Source: Cannabis sativa (lineage: Eukaryota > Streptophyta > Magnoliopsida > Rosales > Cannabaceae). Taken from it: 64,000 bases of DNA. The stretch is from the NCBI RefSeq assembly GCF_029168945.1, contig NC_083604.1, positions 66,046,211 through 66,110,210 of the forward strand, read 5' to 3'. The translations under genes were made by a program, and so were the position numbers. Positions 23,612 through 34,937 of this stretch are shown piece after piece. The first letter of the stretch is position 1. Each line of letters begins with the position of its first letter. A model generated the notes under the pieces. That model was not told where the DNA came from and made no database searches. It saw only the letters and a list, made by a program, of their open reading frames with translations.

Positions 23612-25216
23612 TGTTGGGCTTTGTGCCCTAATTAAACCCTATTTCAATGTAATCTTTATCATTCAATTATCAATAAAGAGATAGAAGTATTTTCATCACT
23701 TATTTAGTGTGTCATTTGGTTCATGTTATCATTTATATGTTTATTTGATTAATAAATTCATCCAAATCCTTATCACATTGATATTCTTATTTATTGTGTC
23801 ATCAGCACAGTGGAAAGTAATCAAGATTATGTGATTAAATGTATTCCTAGATTTATCAGTACACCGGGTTTAACTGATATGATAATCTACAACATGGTTT
23901 ACTTGCACCTTGGATAAGTGCTATGTCCTTTCCAGGGCAATGGTTAAAGTAAAGCTTGGGTTGGATGCATGGAGTATGCATTGGAAGGGATCGATATTGA
24001 ACTTGAATTAGATATGACAAATTTACCGTAATATCTATTCGATTCAATATCACCTAGTTGATCCTAGATCAAATGATCTTAATCCTGACATGGTTAGGTT
24101 CGATCTCAAGAGTATTATTCATGTTCTTTGATTTGTTAGTTAAGCCTACTTTTTGGTCAGGGTGATACGTACATTTTGGGAACATGGTAGTGCAATTGAG
24201 TGGGAGCGCTAATCATCGATATGAAATCTATAGCTTCTATCTGGAGATAGAAGTGAAATGATGATTTCCTTTGAGCTTGGCTAAACAGAGATAAATGGTT
24301 GAGTACTCATTTCAGTGATTATGTTAGTTCACTGAAATATCATTTATAGGTGGCTAAGTGTTTTAAGGATAAAATACATTGAAGGGTGTAACGGTAAATT
24401 AATCCCTATGCAATGTAAATCATCTATAAAGGATCATTGATAATTGGGATTATAACAGTGGATAATTAATAGCGTATCTATATCGTGGAGCATATAGAGC
24501 GTTCAATATAACTGAGAGTGCAATTCCAAGTTCTATGGTGGATGCAATGAGGAATTAATAAGTTAATGGATTTACTTGGTAAATTCTATATCTACTTATT
24601 GGAAGCTCGGATATATAGGCCCATGGTCCCCATACTAGTTGAGACAATACTGCTTGTAAGACTCAGTTAATTGATTTTAATTAATCAATTATAATTCTAA
24701 AATTAGATTATGTCTAGTTTATGAATTTTCACTAAGCTAGGACTTATTTGTGCAGAAAAGAGATTCTAGGGTTTATTTTTTAATTAAGATACTTTATTAA
24801 GTCTAATTAATAAATACGTTAAATGGAAATTGTATTTAATAATTAATTTCAATTATTAAATAATTAGATTTGGCATTTAAGTGATTAAATTAGAAAAATG
24901 ATATTTTTGAGAAAATAAGATGAATAGTTGGAAAAATGGAAAAATTACAAAGTGGGGCCCAATATCCATGGTCGGCCACTTAAGGAGCAATTTACCATTT
25001 TATTTTTTCATTATTTTAATGTCAAATAAATTTAACCTAACCTTAAGTGGTTTTCTATAAATAGGTAGTGATGGCCTCAAAGGAAAAGATGATGCAACAC
25101 TTTCCTTCAGTAAAACTTTGAGCCATCTTATCTCTATCAATTTTCGAAATCCTCTCTCTCTCTCTCTCTTTCTCTCTTCAAAACCGAAACACTAGAGTTA
25201 TTAGAGTAATTGCCCT
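23612..25216 (+). repeat. Copia 5' LTR, truncated at its 3' end
   Basis: Collinear with 28785-30656 up to attagagtaa followed by tgcc (about 25216 here, about 30376 in the 3' LTR). The last 280 bp or so of the LTR, the primer site and the 5' half of gag are missing. It includes a tctctctc run near 25155. Confidence 0.88.
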
Positions 25217-25761
25217 AATGATGAATCTGAAATTCCAAAAACTTGCTTGGAATTGAATTATCTAGAGAACAATGGGTTCAGTTCATACTTAATAGTCTTC
25301 CTCCTGAGTATAATGGATTTGTTGTATCATATATGATCAACAATTTTAACTCATCCGATATGGATAAGCTAGAAGCAGAATTGCGAGCTTATGAACGGAA
25401 CTTGATTGCAACGCCACACCCCGGATTTGCAAACTTGAGCAAGAGGAAAAGGATTAAGGATGAAGCTTCTAACAATGCTGCTTCTTCAAGTACAATTGAT
25501 GGTAATACACTTCAATGTTCAAATTGTAATGAGAATGGACATCAAGAAGAACGATGTCCCAGACTTCTAAACAATTCGAATGAAGGTAATGCTTTTGTCT
25601 TTGAATCATGTGTTTTAGAGAATGACGAATCCTTCTGGATTGTTGATTCTGAATCTATTAACCATGTTTGTTCTTCATTGCAGCTGCTTGAAACTTGGGA
25701 TTATCTAAATCCAGAGGAGTTGAAGCTCAAAGTTGGAAATGACGAGTTAGTATCGATCTAA
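25217..25761 (+). pseudogene. Copia gag (C-terminal half) and protease start
   Basis: The frame can be read from ATG 25243 as 172 residues, but the true gag start is deleted. Residues 11-60 match the Copia gag region QWVQFILNSLPPEY. A zinc knuckle CSNCNENGHQEERC uses C92, C95, H100 and C105. The protease active site at about residue 132 reads WIVDSESINHVCSS. The catalytic DSG has become DSE, which should kill the enzyme. A stop closes the frame at 25761 within the protease, and matching protein continues downstream in the same frame. Confidence 0.88.
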
Positions 25762-27037
25762 GCTAAAGGAAGAGCCCGCCTCAAGTTTCAGAAGAAATTT
25801 TTAGTTTTAGACAATGTTTTGTTTATTCCTAATTTTAGTAGAAACTTGATTAGTGTTTCATGTTTACAAACACAATTTTATAAATTGAATTTTTCGAGTT
25901 CTATTTGCACAATTTCTTGTAATGGATTTCAATTATGTGTTGCTCACAGGGAACAAGGGCTTTATGTTTTAAGACCGGAAATACAAATCGCACTTAACAA
26001 TAAACTTTTCAATGTTGCTAAACCTAGAAATCATAAAAGAAAAGAGATTGATAATAATGATTAAACTTATCTATGGTATTTACGATTAGGTCATATAGGC
26101 TATGACAGACTTCATAGGTTAACCAAAGACGATCATTGAAAAATGTCATCTTAGGTGAATTACCAGTTTGTGAATCTTGCCTAGAAGGAAAAATGACCAA
26201 ACGTTCTTTCTCTGCAAAGGCGAGCATGCTAAACAACCCCATGGGTTAGTACATTCAGATGTCTATGGACCCTTGAATGTCAAAGCCAGAGGTGGTTATG
26301 AGTATTTTGTCACTTTCATTGATGACTTCTCTAGATATGGTTTCATTTACCTAATGCAAAAGAAATCTAAAACATTTAAAAAGTTCCAGGAATTACATGC
26401 TTTGGCTCAAAACCAATTAGGTAAAATATTAAAGATCTTGCGAACTGATAGGGGTGGAGAGTATATGGATATGCAGTTCAAAGATCATTTAATTGAACTT
26501 GGAATTGAATCCCAGTATACTGCCCCTAGCACTCCACAGCAAAATGGAGTAGCAAAAAAACGAAATCGCACACTTTTAGAAATGGTGAGGTCTATGCTGA
26601 GCTATTCAACTCTGTCTACGTCCTTCTGGGGATATGCTATACAGACGGTAAATGACATTCTAAATGTTGTTCCATCTAAAGCAGTTCCTAAGACACTCGT
26701 CGAACTATGGAATGGTCGTGCACCTAGTTTACGCCATTATAGGATTTGGGGGTACCCTGCTCATGTCTTGAGAGAGAAAGAAGGAAAACTAGAATCGCGA
26801 ACTGAAGTTTGCTTGTTTGTCGAAAATTCTAAAGTGACTAGGGGTGGACTATTTTATAGTCACAAGGATAACAAAGTGTTTGTTTCTACAAATGCTACCT
26901 TCCTTGAAAATGACTATATTAAAGACTTCAAGCCAAAAAGTAAAGTTGTGTTAGAAGAAATACTTTTAGGTATAACTCCTTCTGATGTTCCATCCTCTTC
27001 TATTCAAGTAGAGGATAATCCCACTCCCTCAGTTTAA
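25762..27037 (+). pseudogene. Copia protease end and integrase
   Basis: Protease continues at about 25800 (VLDNVLFIPNFSRNLISV). The zinc-binding pre-integrase domain follows: LRLGHIGYDRLHRL (about 26083-26124) and CESCLEGK (about 26170). The two halves are separated by stops or a frameshift. The catalytic core runs from about 26240 with SDVYGPL (first Asp), RTDRGGEY (second Asp) and QQNGVAKKRNR. In the last, the expected catalytic Glu of AERRN is Lys. The frame 26177-27037 is open for 286 residues. Integrase would insert the cDNA; here the DDE triad is broken. Confidence 0.9.
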
Positions 27038-27163
27038 ACAACACAAGATGTTACAACTGAGAGAACTACCACAAAAGCTCCTGTTCAGAAGGTCACCACT
27101 CCTTGCCCTAGTGGGAGGGTTTCTACTAAACCATATCGTTATGGCTTTGATGGTGAAATCAAT

Positions 27164-28755
27164 ATGGTCGTTGGTGACGGTATTGATGATGACTCATTAA
27201 CCTATAAACAGGCAATGGCAAGTCCCGTACAGAAACAATGGTCAGCCGACATGGATTCAGAAATGGATTCCATGAAAAAGAACAAAGTCTGGGAATATGT
27301 AGATGCACCCGATGACTATCGTCCAATTGGATGTAACTGGGTCTACAAGAACAAAAGAGGCACTGGAGGCCTCGAAACTTTTAAAGCGAGAGTGGTCGCC
27401 AAGGGTTATACCCAAGGAGAAGGTGTGGACTATGAGGAAAGTTTTAGTTCGGTCGCCATGCTCAAATCCATCCGAATTCTTCTCTCCATAGCAGCCGCTT
27501 TCGATTATGAAATTTGGCAAATGGATGTCAAGACAGCTTTCCTTAACGGAATTCTTGAAAAAACCATCTATGTGGAGCAACCAGAAGGCTATGTTCTTCC
27601 AGGGCAGGAAAAGAAAGTTTGCAAACTCAATAGGTCCATTTATGGACTTAAGCAAGCTTCTCGATCCTAGAACAAAAGGTTTGATGAAATCATCAAAACC
27701 TACGGCTTTCTTCAAAATGAAGATGAACCTTGTGTTTACCAACTCAAGGAAAATCAAGTGGTAGTCTTGCTGGTCCTTTATGTTGATGACATTTTGATTA
27801 TTGGCAATGGTATCAAGAAAATGACTGACATCAAGGATTGGCTTGACACTCAATTCGAAATGAAGGATTTGGGTGAAGCTGCATATGTTCTCGGTATTCA
27901 AATTATCAGAAACTGAAAGAAAAGATCCCTTGCTCTCTCTCAAACAACTTACATAGATAAGGTTTTAGAGAGATTCTCAATGACATATACCAAAAGGGCA
28001 CAAATGTCTTCTAGATTTGGTGTCCGTCTATCTAAGGAACAGTGTCCCACTGATCCTCAAGAGATAGAGGACATGAGAAGGGTTCATTATGCTTCAGCAT
28101 TTGGAAGTTAATGTATGCAATGTTATGCACTAGACCTGACATCTGTTATGCAGTAGGAATTGTGAACAAGTATCAGACAAATCCAGGACAGGAACATTGG
28201 AATGTTGTTAAGCACATTTTGAAGTACTTGAAAAGTACAAGGCAATTCGTGTTAGTCTACAAGGGTAGTGCTTTGAATCCCGTAGGCTATACCGATTAAG
28301 ATTTTCAGGCATGTCTTGATGACAGGAAATCTACATCTAGGATGGTGTTTACTCTTGGAGGTGGAGCAGTGGTTTGAAGAAGTGTTAAACAAACTGCAAT
28401 TTCAGACTCTACCATGGAGGCAGAATACATAGCTGCCGTGGAGGCTGCTAAGGAACTTTTCTAGCTTAGAAAGTTCTTCACAAGACTCGGTGTTGTTCCC
28501 TAAAATGGAAAAACCACTGGTTTTGCTTTGTGATAACACTTGAGCCATAGCCAACAGTAAAGAACCTCGAAGCCACAAGAGAAGCAAACAAATAGAAAGG
28601 AAATATCACATCATCCAAGAGTATATGGCGAGAGGGGATGTACTGGTAGAGAAAGTGGACACTGAAGACAACCTAGCTGATCCATTCACCAAAGTTTTGG
28701 CAGGTGCTGCATTTGAAAAGCACCGACTGAATTTAGGATTAATTAAAATGTACTG
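27164..28755 (+). pseudogene. Copia reverse transcriptase and RNase H
   Basis: Reverse transcriptase motifs are in order: CNWVYKNKRG, KARVVAKGYTQ, WQMDVKTAFLNG (first catalytic Asp, about 27520), YGLKQASRS, then a TAG at the expected Trp (27668-27670). YVDDILIIG (about 27780) and FEMKDLGEA follow. RNase H begins after a frameshift near 28110 (TRPDICYAVG) and runs through DDRKSTS and AISDSTMEAEYIA with several stops (for example 28297-28299 and a TGA at a Trp position near 28377). The C-terminal DNLADPFTK lies at about 28667-28695. The stops and shifts make the copy non-functional. Confidence 0.9.
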
Positions 28756-28770
28756 ATTGTTTTATATTAG

Positions 28771-28784
28771 TGCAAGTGGGAGTT
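28771..28784 (+). promoter_or_regulatory. Polypurine tract of Copia 23612-30656
   Basis: tgcaagtgggagtt lies directly before the 3' LTR. The same tract precedes the 3' LTR of the 10.1-kb element. Confidence 0.8.
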
Positions 28785-30656
28785 TGTTGGGCTTTGTGCC
28801 CTAAATAAAACTCTATTTCAATGTAATCTTTATCATTCAATTATCAATAAAGAGACCGAAGTATTTTCATCACTTATTTAGTGTGTCATTTGGTTCATGT
28901 TATCATTTATATGTTTATCTGATTTATAAATTCATCCAAATCCTTATCACATTGATATTCTTGTTTATTGTGTCGTCAGTACAGTGAAAAGTAATCAAGA
29001 TTATGTGATTAAATGTATTCCTAGATTTATCAGTACACAGGGTTTAACTGATATGATAATCTACAACATAGTTTACTTGCACCTTGGATAAGTGCTATGT
29101 CCTTTCCAGGGCATTGGTTCAAGTAAATCTTGGGTTGGATGCATGGAGTATGCATTGGAAGGGACCGATATTGAACTTATTAGATATGATAAATTTACCG
29201 TAATATCTATTCGATTCAATATCACCTAGTTGATTCTAGATCAAATGATCTTAATCCTGACATGGTTAGGTTCGATCTCAAGAGTATTATTCATGTTCTT
29301 TGATTTGTTAGTTAAGCCTACTTTTTGGTCAGGGTGATACGTACATTTTGGAAACATGGTAGTGCAATTGAGTGGGAGCGCTAATCATAAATATGGAATC
29401 TATAGCTTCTACCTGGACATAAAAGTGAAATGATGATTTCTTTCGAGCTTGGCTAAACGGAGATAAATGGTTGAGTACTCATTTCAGTGATTATGTTAGT
29501 TCATTGAAATATCATTTATAGGTGGCTAAGTGTTTTAAGGATAAAATACATTGAAGGGTGTAGCGGTAAATTAATCCATATGCAATGTAAATCATCTATA
29601 AAGGATCATTGATTATTGAGATTATAACAATGGATAATTAATAGCTTATCTATATCGTGGAACATATAGAGTGTTCTATATAATTGAGAGTGCAATTTCA
29701 AGTTCTATGGTGATGCAATGAGGAATTAATAAGTTAGTGGATTTACTTGGTAAATTCTAGATCTGCTTATTGGAAGCTCGGATATATAGGCCCATGGTCC
29801 CCATACTAGTTGAGACAATACTGCTTGTAAGACTCAGTTAATTGATTTTAATTAATCAATTATAATTCTAAAATTAGACTATGTCTAGTTTATGAATTTT
29901 CACTAAGCTAGGGCTTATTTGTGAAGAAAAGAGACTCTAGGGTTTATTTGTTAATTAAGAGACTTTATTATGTATAATTAATAAATATGTTAAATGGCAA
30001 TTTTATTTAATAATTAATTTTAATTGTTAAATAATTAGATTTGGCATTTAAGTGGTTAAATTGGAAAAATAGTATTTTTGTGAAAATAAGATGAATAATT
30101 AGAAAAATGAAAAAAATTGCAAAGTGGGGCCCAATATCCATGGTCGGCCACTTAAGGAGAAATTTACCATTTTAATTTTTCCTTATTTTAATGCCAAATG
30201 AATTTAACCGAACCCTAAGTGGTTTCCTAGAAATAGGTAGCGATGGCCTTAAAGGAAAAGATGATGCAACACTTTCCTTCAGTAAAACTTTGAGCCATCT
30301 TCTCTCTACCAATTTTCGAAATCCTCTCTCTTTCTCTCTTCAAAACCGAAACCCTAGGATTATTAGAGTAAGTGCCCACACACATCAAGTGGTACTCAAT
30401 CATAGTGTGTAAGGCTGTGAAGAATCCAAATTCAATAGAAGGAGAATGGGACTCAGATCTTGGTGATACTCTGCTACAGAAAGGATACAAGGGTTAAAAA
30501 TCTGAGTGGAAGGAGCCATTATAATTCCGTTGCACCCACTGTAAGGTTTCTAAAACTTTATATGTGTTTATTTCATATCGTTTTAGAAATTCATGTTTAG
30601 GATGTTAAAAACACACTTGTTAGTAAATCTAGATCCTGGTCAAATATATTCCAACA
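28785..30656 (+). repeat. Copia 3' LTR (1,872 bp)
   Basis: A complete LTR from TGTTGGGC to TTCCAACA followed by CTAAT. The part before 30376 matches the 5' LTR with scattered differences. The end (about 30390-30656) keeps the family landmarks, such as ctctgctacagaaagg and cccactgtaaggtttc. Confidence 0.92.
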
Positions 30657-30864
30657 CTAATGACTTGTAATATTTTAAAAAAGTGTTGCAAGATCCCGAA
30701 ATAAAAAGTGTTCTTTTGGCTGTATTGTAAAGTTTAATTATTACAAGTTATTATTTTATTCTGTGTTTTAAAAGTTTAATTTCCGCTTTCTGCTCTAGTA
30801 AATCCCAGTTTAGTAGGATTAGTGTATGTTTAGTCGCAGTACTTGGTGTTTCTTAAGTTGGGAC

Positions 30865-31634
30865 TAGGAGTGTTCGCAGTGCGGGTAGTGCGGTTTTTAA
30901 CCATTTTTTCAAACCAACCCGCACATGCAGTTTTTCCAATTTTCTAAACCGCACCCGCACCGCGATACTAAAAAACCGCAAAAACCACACCGCAAAAAAT
31001 GATGCGGTGCGGTGCGGTTTTTGCGGTTTATGCGGTTTGAACTATCACAATTTTTTTTTTTAAATCATCATAAACTAATTAAACTATCATTAATATAATT
31101 ATTCCAAAACACTTAAGAAAATACAACAAACTTGAGACTAATAAAAGTTATAACAACAACAATAAGTCAATAATTTTTTTTAAAGTTTCAACAACACACC
31201 TAAATCAAAATAACAAACTTGAAACTAATTAAGTTCCAACAACAATATAAATGTACAACTAACATACTTACATCAATAGATTAAAAATAAAACAAACACA
31301 AACTTCCAACTCCAAATTTTAATACACATGTATAGGCTTGGGTTTGTTGCTAAGAAGAGAGGGTTTGTGAAGAGTTATGAATTTTGCCCTAAGATTTATA
31401 GGCTTGGGTTGGTCTCATATGTATGGGCTTAATAAAATAAATATAAAAATTGAAATTTTAAAAGATGCGGTGCGGTGCGGTTTGAATCGCTGTTTAATAA
31501 TTCAAAACCGCAAACCGCACCGCACCGCACCGCGCGGTTTGGGAAAAATTCAAACCGCAACCGCACCGCGAAGAATTTCAAACCGTATTTTTTTTGCGGT
31601 GCGGGCGGTTTGAGCGGTTTGATGTACACCCCTA
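30865..31634. mobile_element. Non-autonomous hAT transposon, 770 bp
   Basis: Flanked by a perfect 8-bp duplication GTTGGGAC (30857-30864 and 31635-31642), the hallmark of hAT. Ends are taggagtgt and, inverted, taggggtgt. Both subterminal regions are crowded with gcggtttg / gcggtgcggt motifs, in both orientations toward the right end. hAT transposases bind such subterminal repeats. The AT-rich core has no transposase frame, so movement would need a related autonomous element. Confidence 0.9.
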
Positions 31635-31711
31635 GTTGGGACGTTACATTGCGTGTCCACATTAAAATTGATGTCACTCTATTGTTGCCTTGAGGCACTG
31701 GCTTCCATTTC

Positions 31712-32480
31712 CTAGGAATGGCAACTCCAGTTTGGCTTGATTTCTTCTTTGAAAATCTTTATGATTTCAGTCATTATTGCGGCTACGTTAGCCATATAGT
31801 GAACTATTGCTCTGATTTCCTTACTAAATGCAACTTCTCCTCGACTCTGCCTATGCTCTGATATGACCACTCCCCGGGTGCCAAGATCCGTATTACCTTT
31901 AACCCTTTCTATATTGCTAGTACCCGCACCCGACTTTGATCTCACAATACTAGCCCCAAATCTTTAGCTCCTAATCACCCCTTAGGTTGAACCACCCGCT
32001 AATAATCTCATAAGGCCCATACAATGAACCACCCTCTGACTATGGCATTCAACTTCTTGGCCAACCTCGTACCATGCCTTTTGGCTTTTATATAGCTAGT
32101 TCATCCCACACTACTCCTTAAACACATTGTCAGGAGGGCACACATGTCACTCCTCCTACATCTGTTTGGCCATCAACTAGAAATATTGTTATCATTGATG
32201 CTCAATCTCCCCATATGCACACTCCATTGCCTAACCTAATGACTATCATCCATACCCTAATTACCCATCCTATCATTACTACCACTGAACAACTCTTTAC
32301 ACCCCCTACCCACCTCAATATCTTCACAACCTACAAACCTTATTGCTACTAGTAGCACGAACAGGTACACTGTCCCTATCTCTCAAGCTTTCTCAATTAT
32401 CCTTGCGGATCTTGCATCAACCCAACTTCTCCAATTCACCATTGGTTCATCATCTTCACTTACTTTAACTACACCCACCA
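31712..32480 (+). pseudogene. L1 ORF1 remnant with zinc knuckle
   Basis: The plus-strand translation near 31738-31802 reads FFFENLYDFSHYCGYVSHIVNYC. This matches the plant L1 ORF1 pattern (E-L-x-DFCYxCGxxGHxxxxC) with the first zinc Cys changed to Ser. Further on, YGIQLLGQPRTMPFGFY at about 32039-32090 fits the region after the knuckle. Several frameshifts. ORF1 proteins bind LINE RNA; this one is dead. Confidence 0.6.
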
Positions 32481-32485
32481 TTCAC

Positions 32486-33140
32486 ATGTTTAAGCCAAAA
32501 CAACCAAATTGTATCAATGAAATTGAGTTTAGGAAAATTCTCAAGCATACTCAGAACTTAGCTCAAGCTCATTACGAGGAGCACACTGATGAGGCGGGTG
32601 TTTCTTTGTTGCTCTGGACTCATGATGTTGATGTAAAGCTACTTTCTTATATTATAAGGCACTTATATTGTTATGTAAAATTCCTTAACTTTACTGGATT
32701 TATTTTTACTAGCTTTTATGGAGCTCCCAATCCAATCAATAAACCTCAATCCTGGCAACTTTTACACAGACTAGGTAGGGTCCACTATTCATCTTTCTCC
32801 CCAGCTTATTATGGATGATTTCAACGATTATCTAACTTTGTCCGACAATATTAGTGGAGACATGTCTCCCAGCCCATCAGCTCACTTCCAAAAATTTCTA
32901 GATAATTTTACCCTTCATCCTCTCCTCGCCATTTGAAGCCCTTATACTCGGACTAATAAACAAAGGCAATAAACTCACACTCAATAACACTTTGATTGTG
33001 CCATCTATAATACTTCATGGAACTCCTTCTTCCCTTAAACTCGTCTCCTTCATGGAGATTTCTATAGTTCTGACCATCACACTCTTGTCTTGACTCTCCA
33101 TTACAGGTACAGTCACTCGCGCCCAAACCCTTACTTCCTC
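32486..33140 (+). pseudogene. L1 endonuclease domain remnant
   Basis: An apurinic-type endonuclease that nicks target DNA for LINE insertion. 32598-32790 encodes LLLWTHDVDVKLLSYII and FTSFYGAPNPINKPQSWQLL, the FYG block of plant L1. After a frameshift, MDDFNDYLTLSD (about 32811-32846) is the GDFN motif with Met-Asp for Gly-Asp. SDHHTLVLTL near 33070-33100 is the SDH motif. Stops separate the pieces. Confidence 0.75.
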
Positions 33141-33469
33141 TTTGATAAGATATGAATATCTAAAACGAGCTTTGACAATTGTCTTTGTCAAGCTTCGACC
33201 TCTGGTACATCCACCGGTGCGCTTGACCCAATTTCCAATATTAGTGCCAAACTCCAGCAATGTACCACACATCTCATGCAATGAAATAACTTCCCTTGGT
33301 CCCTCTCTCTCATAAAATTTAGAACATTCAGTCTCAACTTAATAGTGTGCAAAATATTTCTCAACCCCCAAACTCTTAGTTGGCTTTATGTTGGTCTCTT
33401 GAAAGTTAGTTACTAGACCCTTATACAAAGAGGAAGAGTATTGGTAGCAACATTCCCGTATCAATTGGC

Positions 33470-34937
33470 TCAAGCTTGGGGACAAGAATACTCGTTATTT
33501 CCATCGATTAGCCTCCTCCCGCCAAGCTACTAACCAAATTTGCTCTCTCTTGCTCTCTGATAGAACTCTTGCTACTGATACCGCTTTAATCCTAACTATT
33601 ATTGAACAATATTTTTCCTATTTGTTTACGAGTCAAAATCTTGAAAACAATATTATTGATAAAGTTTTAGCGGGAATCACAAAGCGTATTACATAGGCCA
33701 AAGTTGGTAGCCTCCAAGCTTCATATACTACGAGAGAGATATAGATAGTTGCCTTTCAATTAGCCAGTGATAAAGCACCTATAATTGATAGTTTAATGGA
33801 GTTTTCTTTCAGGAAAATTGAAATATTGTGGGTGATGATATCATTCGAGAACCAAAGAGTTTTTGAATGGGAATAATGGTATTGCCACAATAAATACCAT
33901 TGTTATCATTCTTATTCCCAATGGGCCCACCCCTAGCAAGTCACTAACTACTGCCCTATAAGTCTTTATTCTACTCACTACAAAGTCATCTCGAGAGTTA
34001 TGGTTAATTGGCTAAAGCCCATCCTATGTCGTATAATATCACCCACCCAAAGCACTTCCTCGCCCAACCATCTCATATCAAATAACATCATTATTGGTTA
34101 GGAGGTTATCCACTCCCTTACTCATCGTAAGACAAATCGAGTAGGTTCAATGGCCCTTAAGCTTGATATGGCAAAGGCTTTTAACAGAGCAGAATGGATT
34201 TTTATTCAAAAAGTCATGGAAAAATTTGCCTTTCCAACTCGATTCATAAACCTTATTATGGGTTGTGTCTCTACGACATCATTCTCCTTTTCCATTAATC
34301 AACATGCACTGAGATTTGTTCAACCCACCAGAGGAATCCGCCAAGGTGACCTGCTCTCCCCATACCTATTTCTTTTATCTTCAGAAGGACTTTCCTCACT
34401 CTTTAATTAGAAAGCTCATCAGCGTAGCCCATATAAACATGCTCTTGGTATTAAGATTGCTCAATCAACTTTGATTATTTCACACCATTTCTTTGCTGAT
34501 GATAGTCCCCCTTTTAGTGTTGCTTCCCTTACTATTGCTGCTACCATCAAGGAGATCTCGCCTAACTATAGTCTTGCTTCTAGCCAAATGATCAATTGTG
34601 GAAATTAGTCCCTCTATTTCTCTCCCAACACCAATGCTAAAATCAAAAGGTAAATCACATCACTCATGGGCATTCCTATTTGGGATTCAATTGAAAAATA
34701 CCTGGGCTTATCCCAAACATTTGGGCGATCCAAGAAGGAAGCTTTCAACGACCTTAAAGACTTGGTTTGGCCCTATCTGAACAAATAGAACTCCTCTTTC
34801 TTTTCAAAAGGGGGCAAAGAAGTTCTCTTGAAGTCGGTAGTTCAAGCCATACCCTCTTATGTTATGGCTTGTTCCAAGCTTCTTGTGTTCTTTTCTTTAC
34901 AAGATTGAATCTATGATGGCTTAGTTTTGGTGGGAAG
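33470..34937 (+). pseudogene. L1 reverse transcriptase remnant
   Basis: The linker GDKNTRYFHRLASSRQATNQI at about 33480-33540 marks the L1 region before reverse transcriptase. The polymerase motifs follow: ALKLDMAKAFNRAEW (motif A Asp, about 34153-34197), GIRQGDLLSPYLFLL (about 34333-34377) and FFADD (about 34490-34504, the YADD box). The thumb region YLGLSQTFGRSKKEAF and GGKEVLLKSVVQAIPSYVMA (about 34810-34870) comes next. Stops and shifts are frequent. The frame breaks at FWW (about 34930), where the LTR-like insertion begins. Confidence 0.88.

Larger units (their letters stand above)
23612..30656 (+). mobile_element. Ty1/Copia retrotransposon, 7.0 kb, decayed
   Basis: A plus-strand Copia element flanked by a perfect 5-bp duplication CTAAT (23607-23611 and 30657-30661). 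The 5' LTR is cut short at about 25216 and runs straight into the middle of gag. Pol follows with protease, integrase, reverse transcriptase and RNase H in Copia order, then a polypurine tract and a full 3' LTR. Multiple stops and shifts interrupt pol. The LTR start TGTTGGGCTTTGTGCCCTAA relates it to the minus-strand LTRs of the window. Confidence 0.93.

Noticed and set aside
27257..27943. Minus-strand frame of 228 codons
   Set aside because: It lies exactly antisense to Copia reverse transcriptase and is a shadow of that coding frame.
31712..31945. Minus-strand frame of 77 codons
   Set aside because: The plus strand here carries the L1 ORF1 zinc knuckle in line with the LINE downstream, so the antisense frame is incidental.
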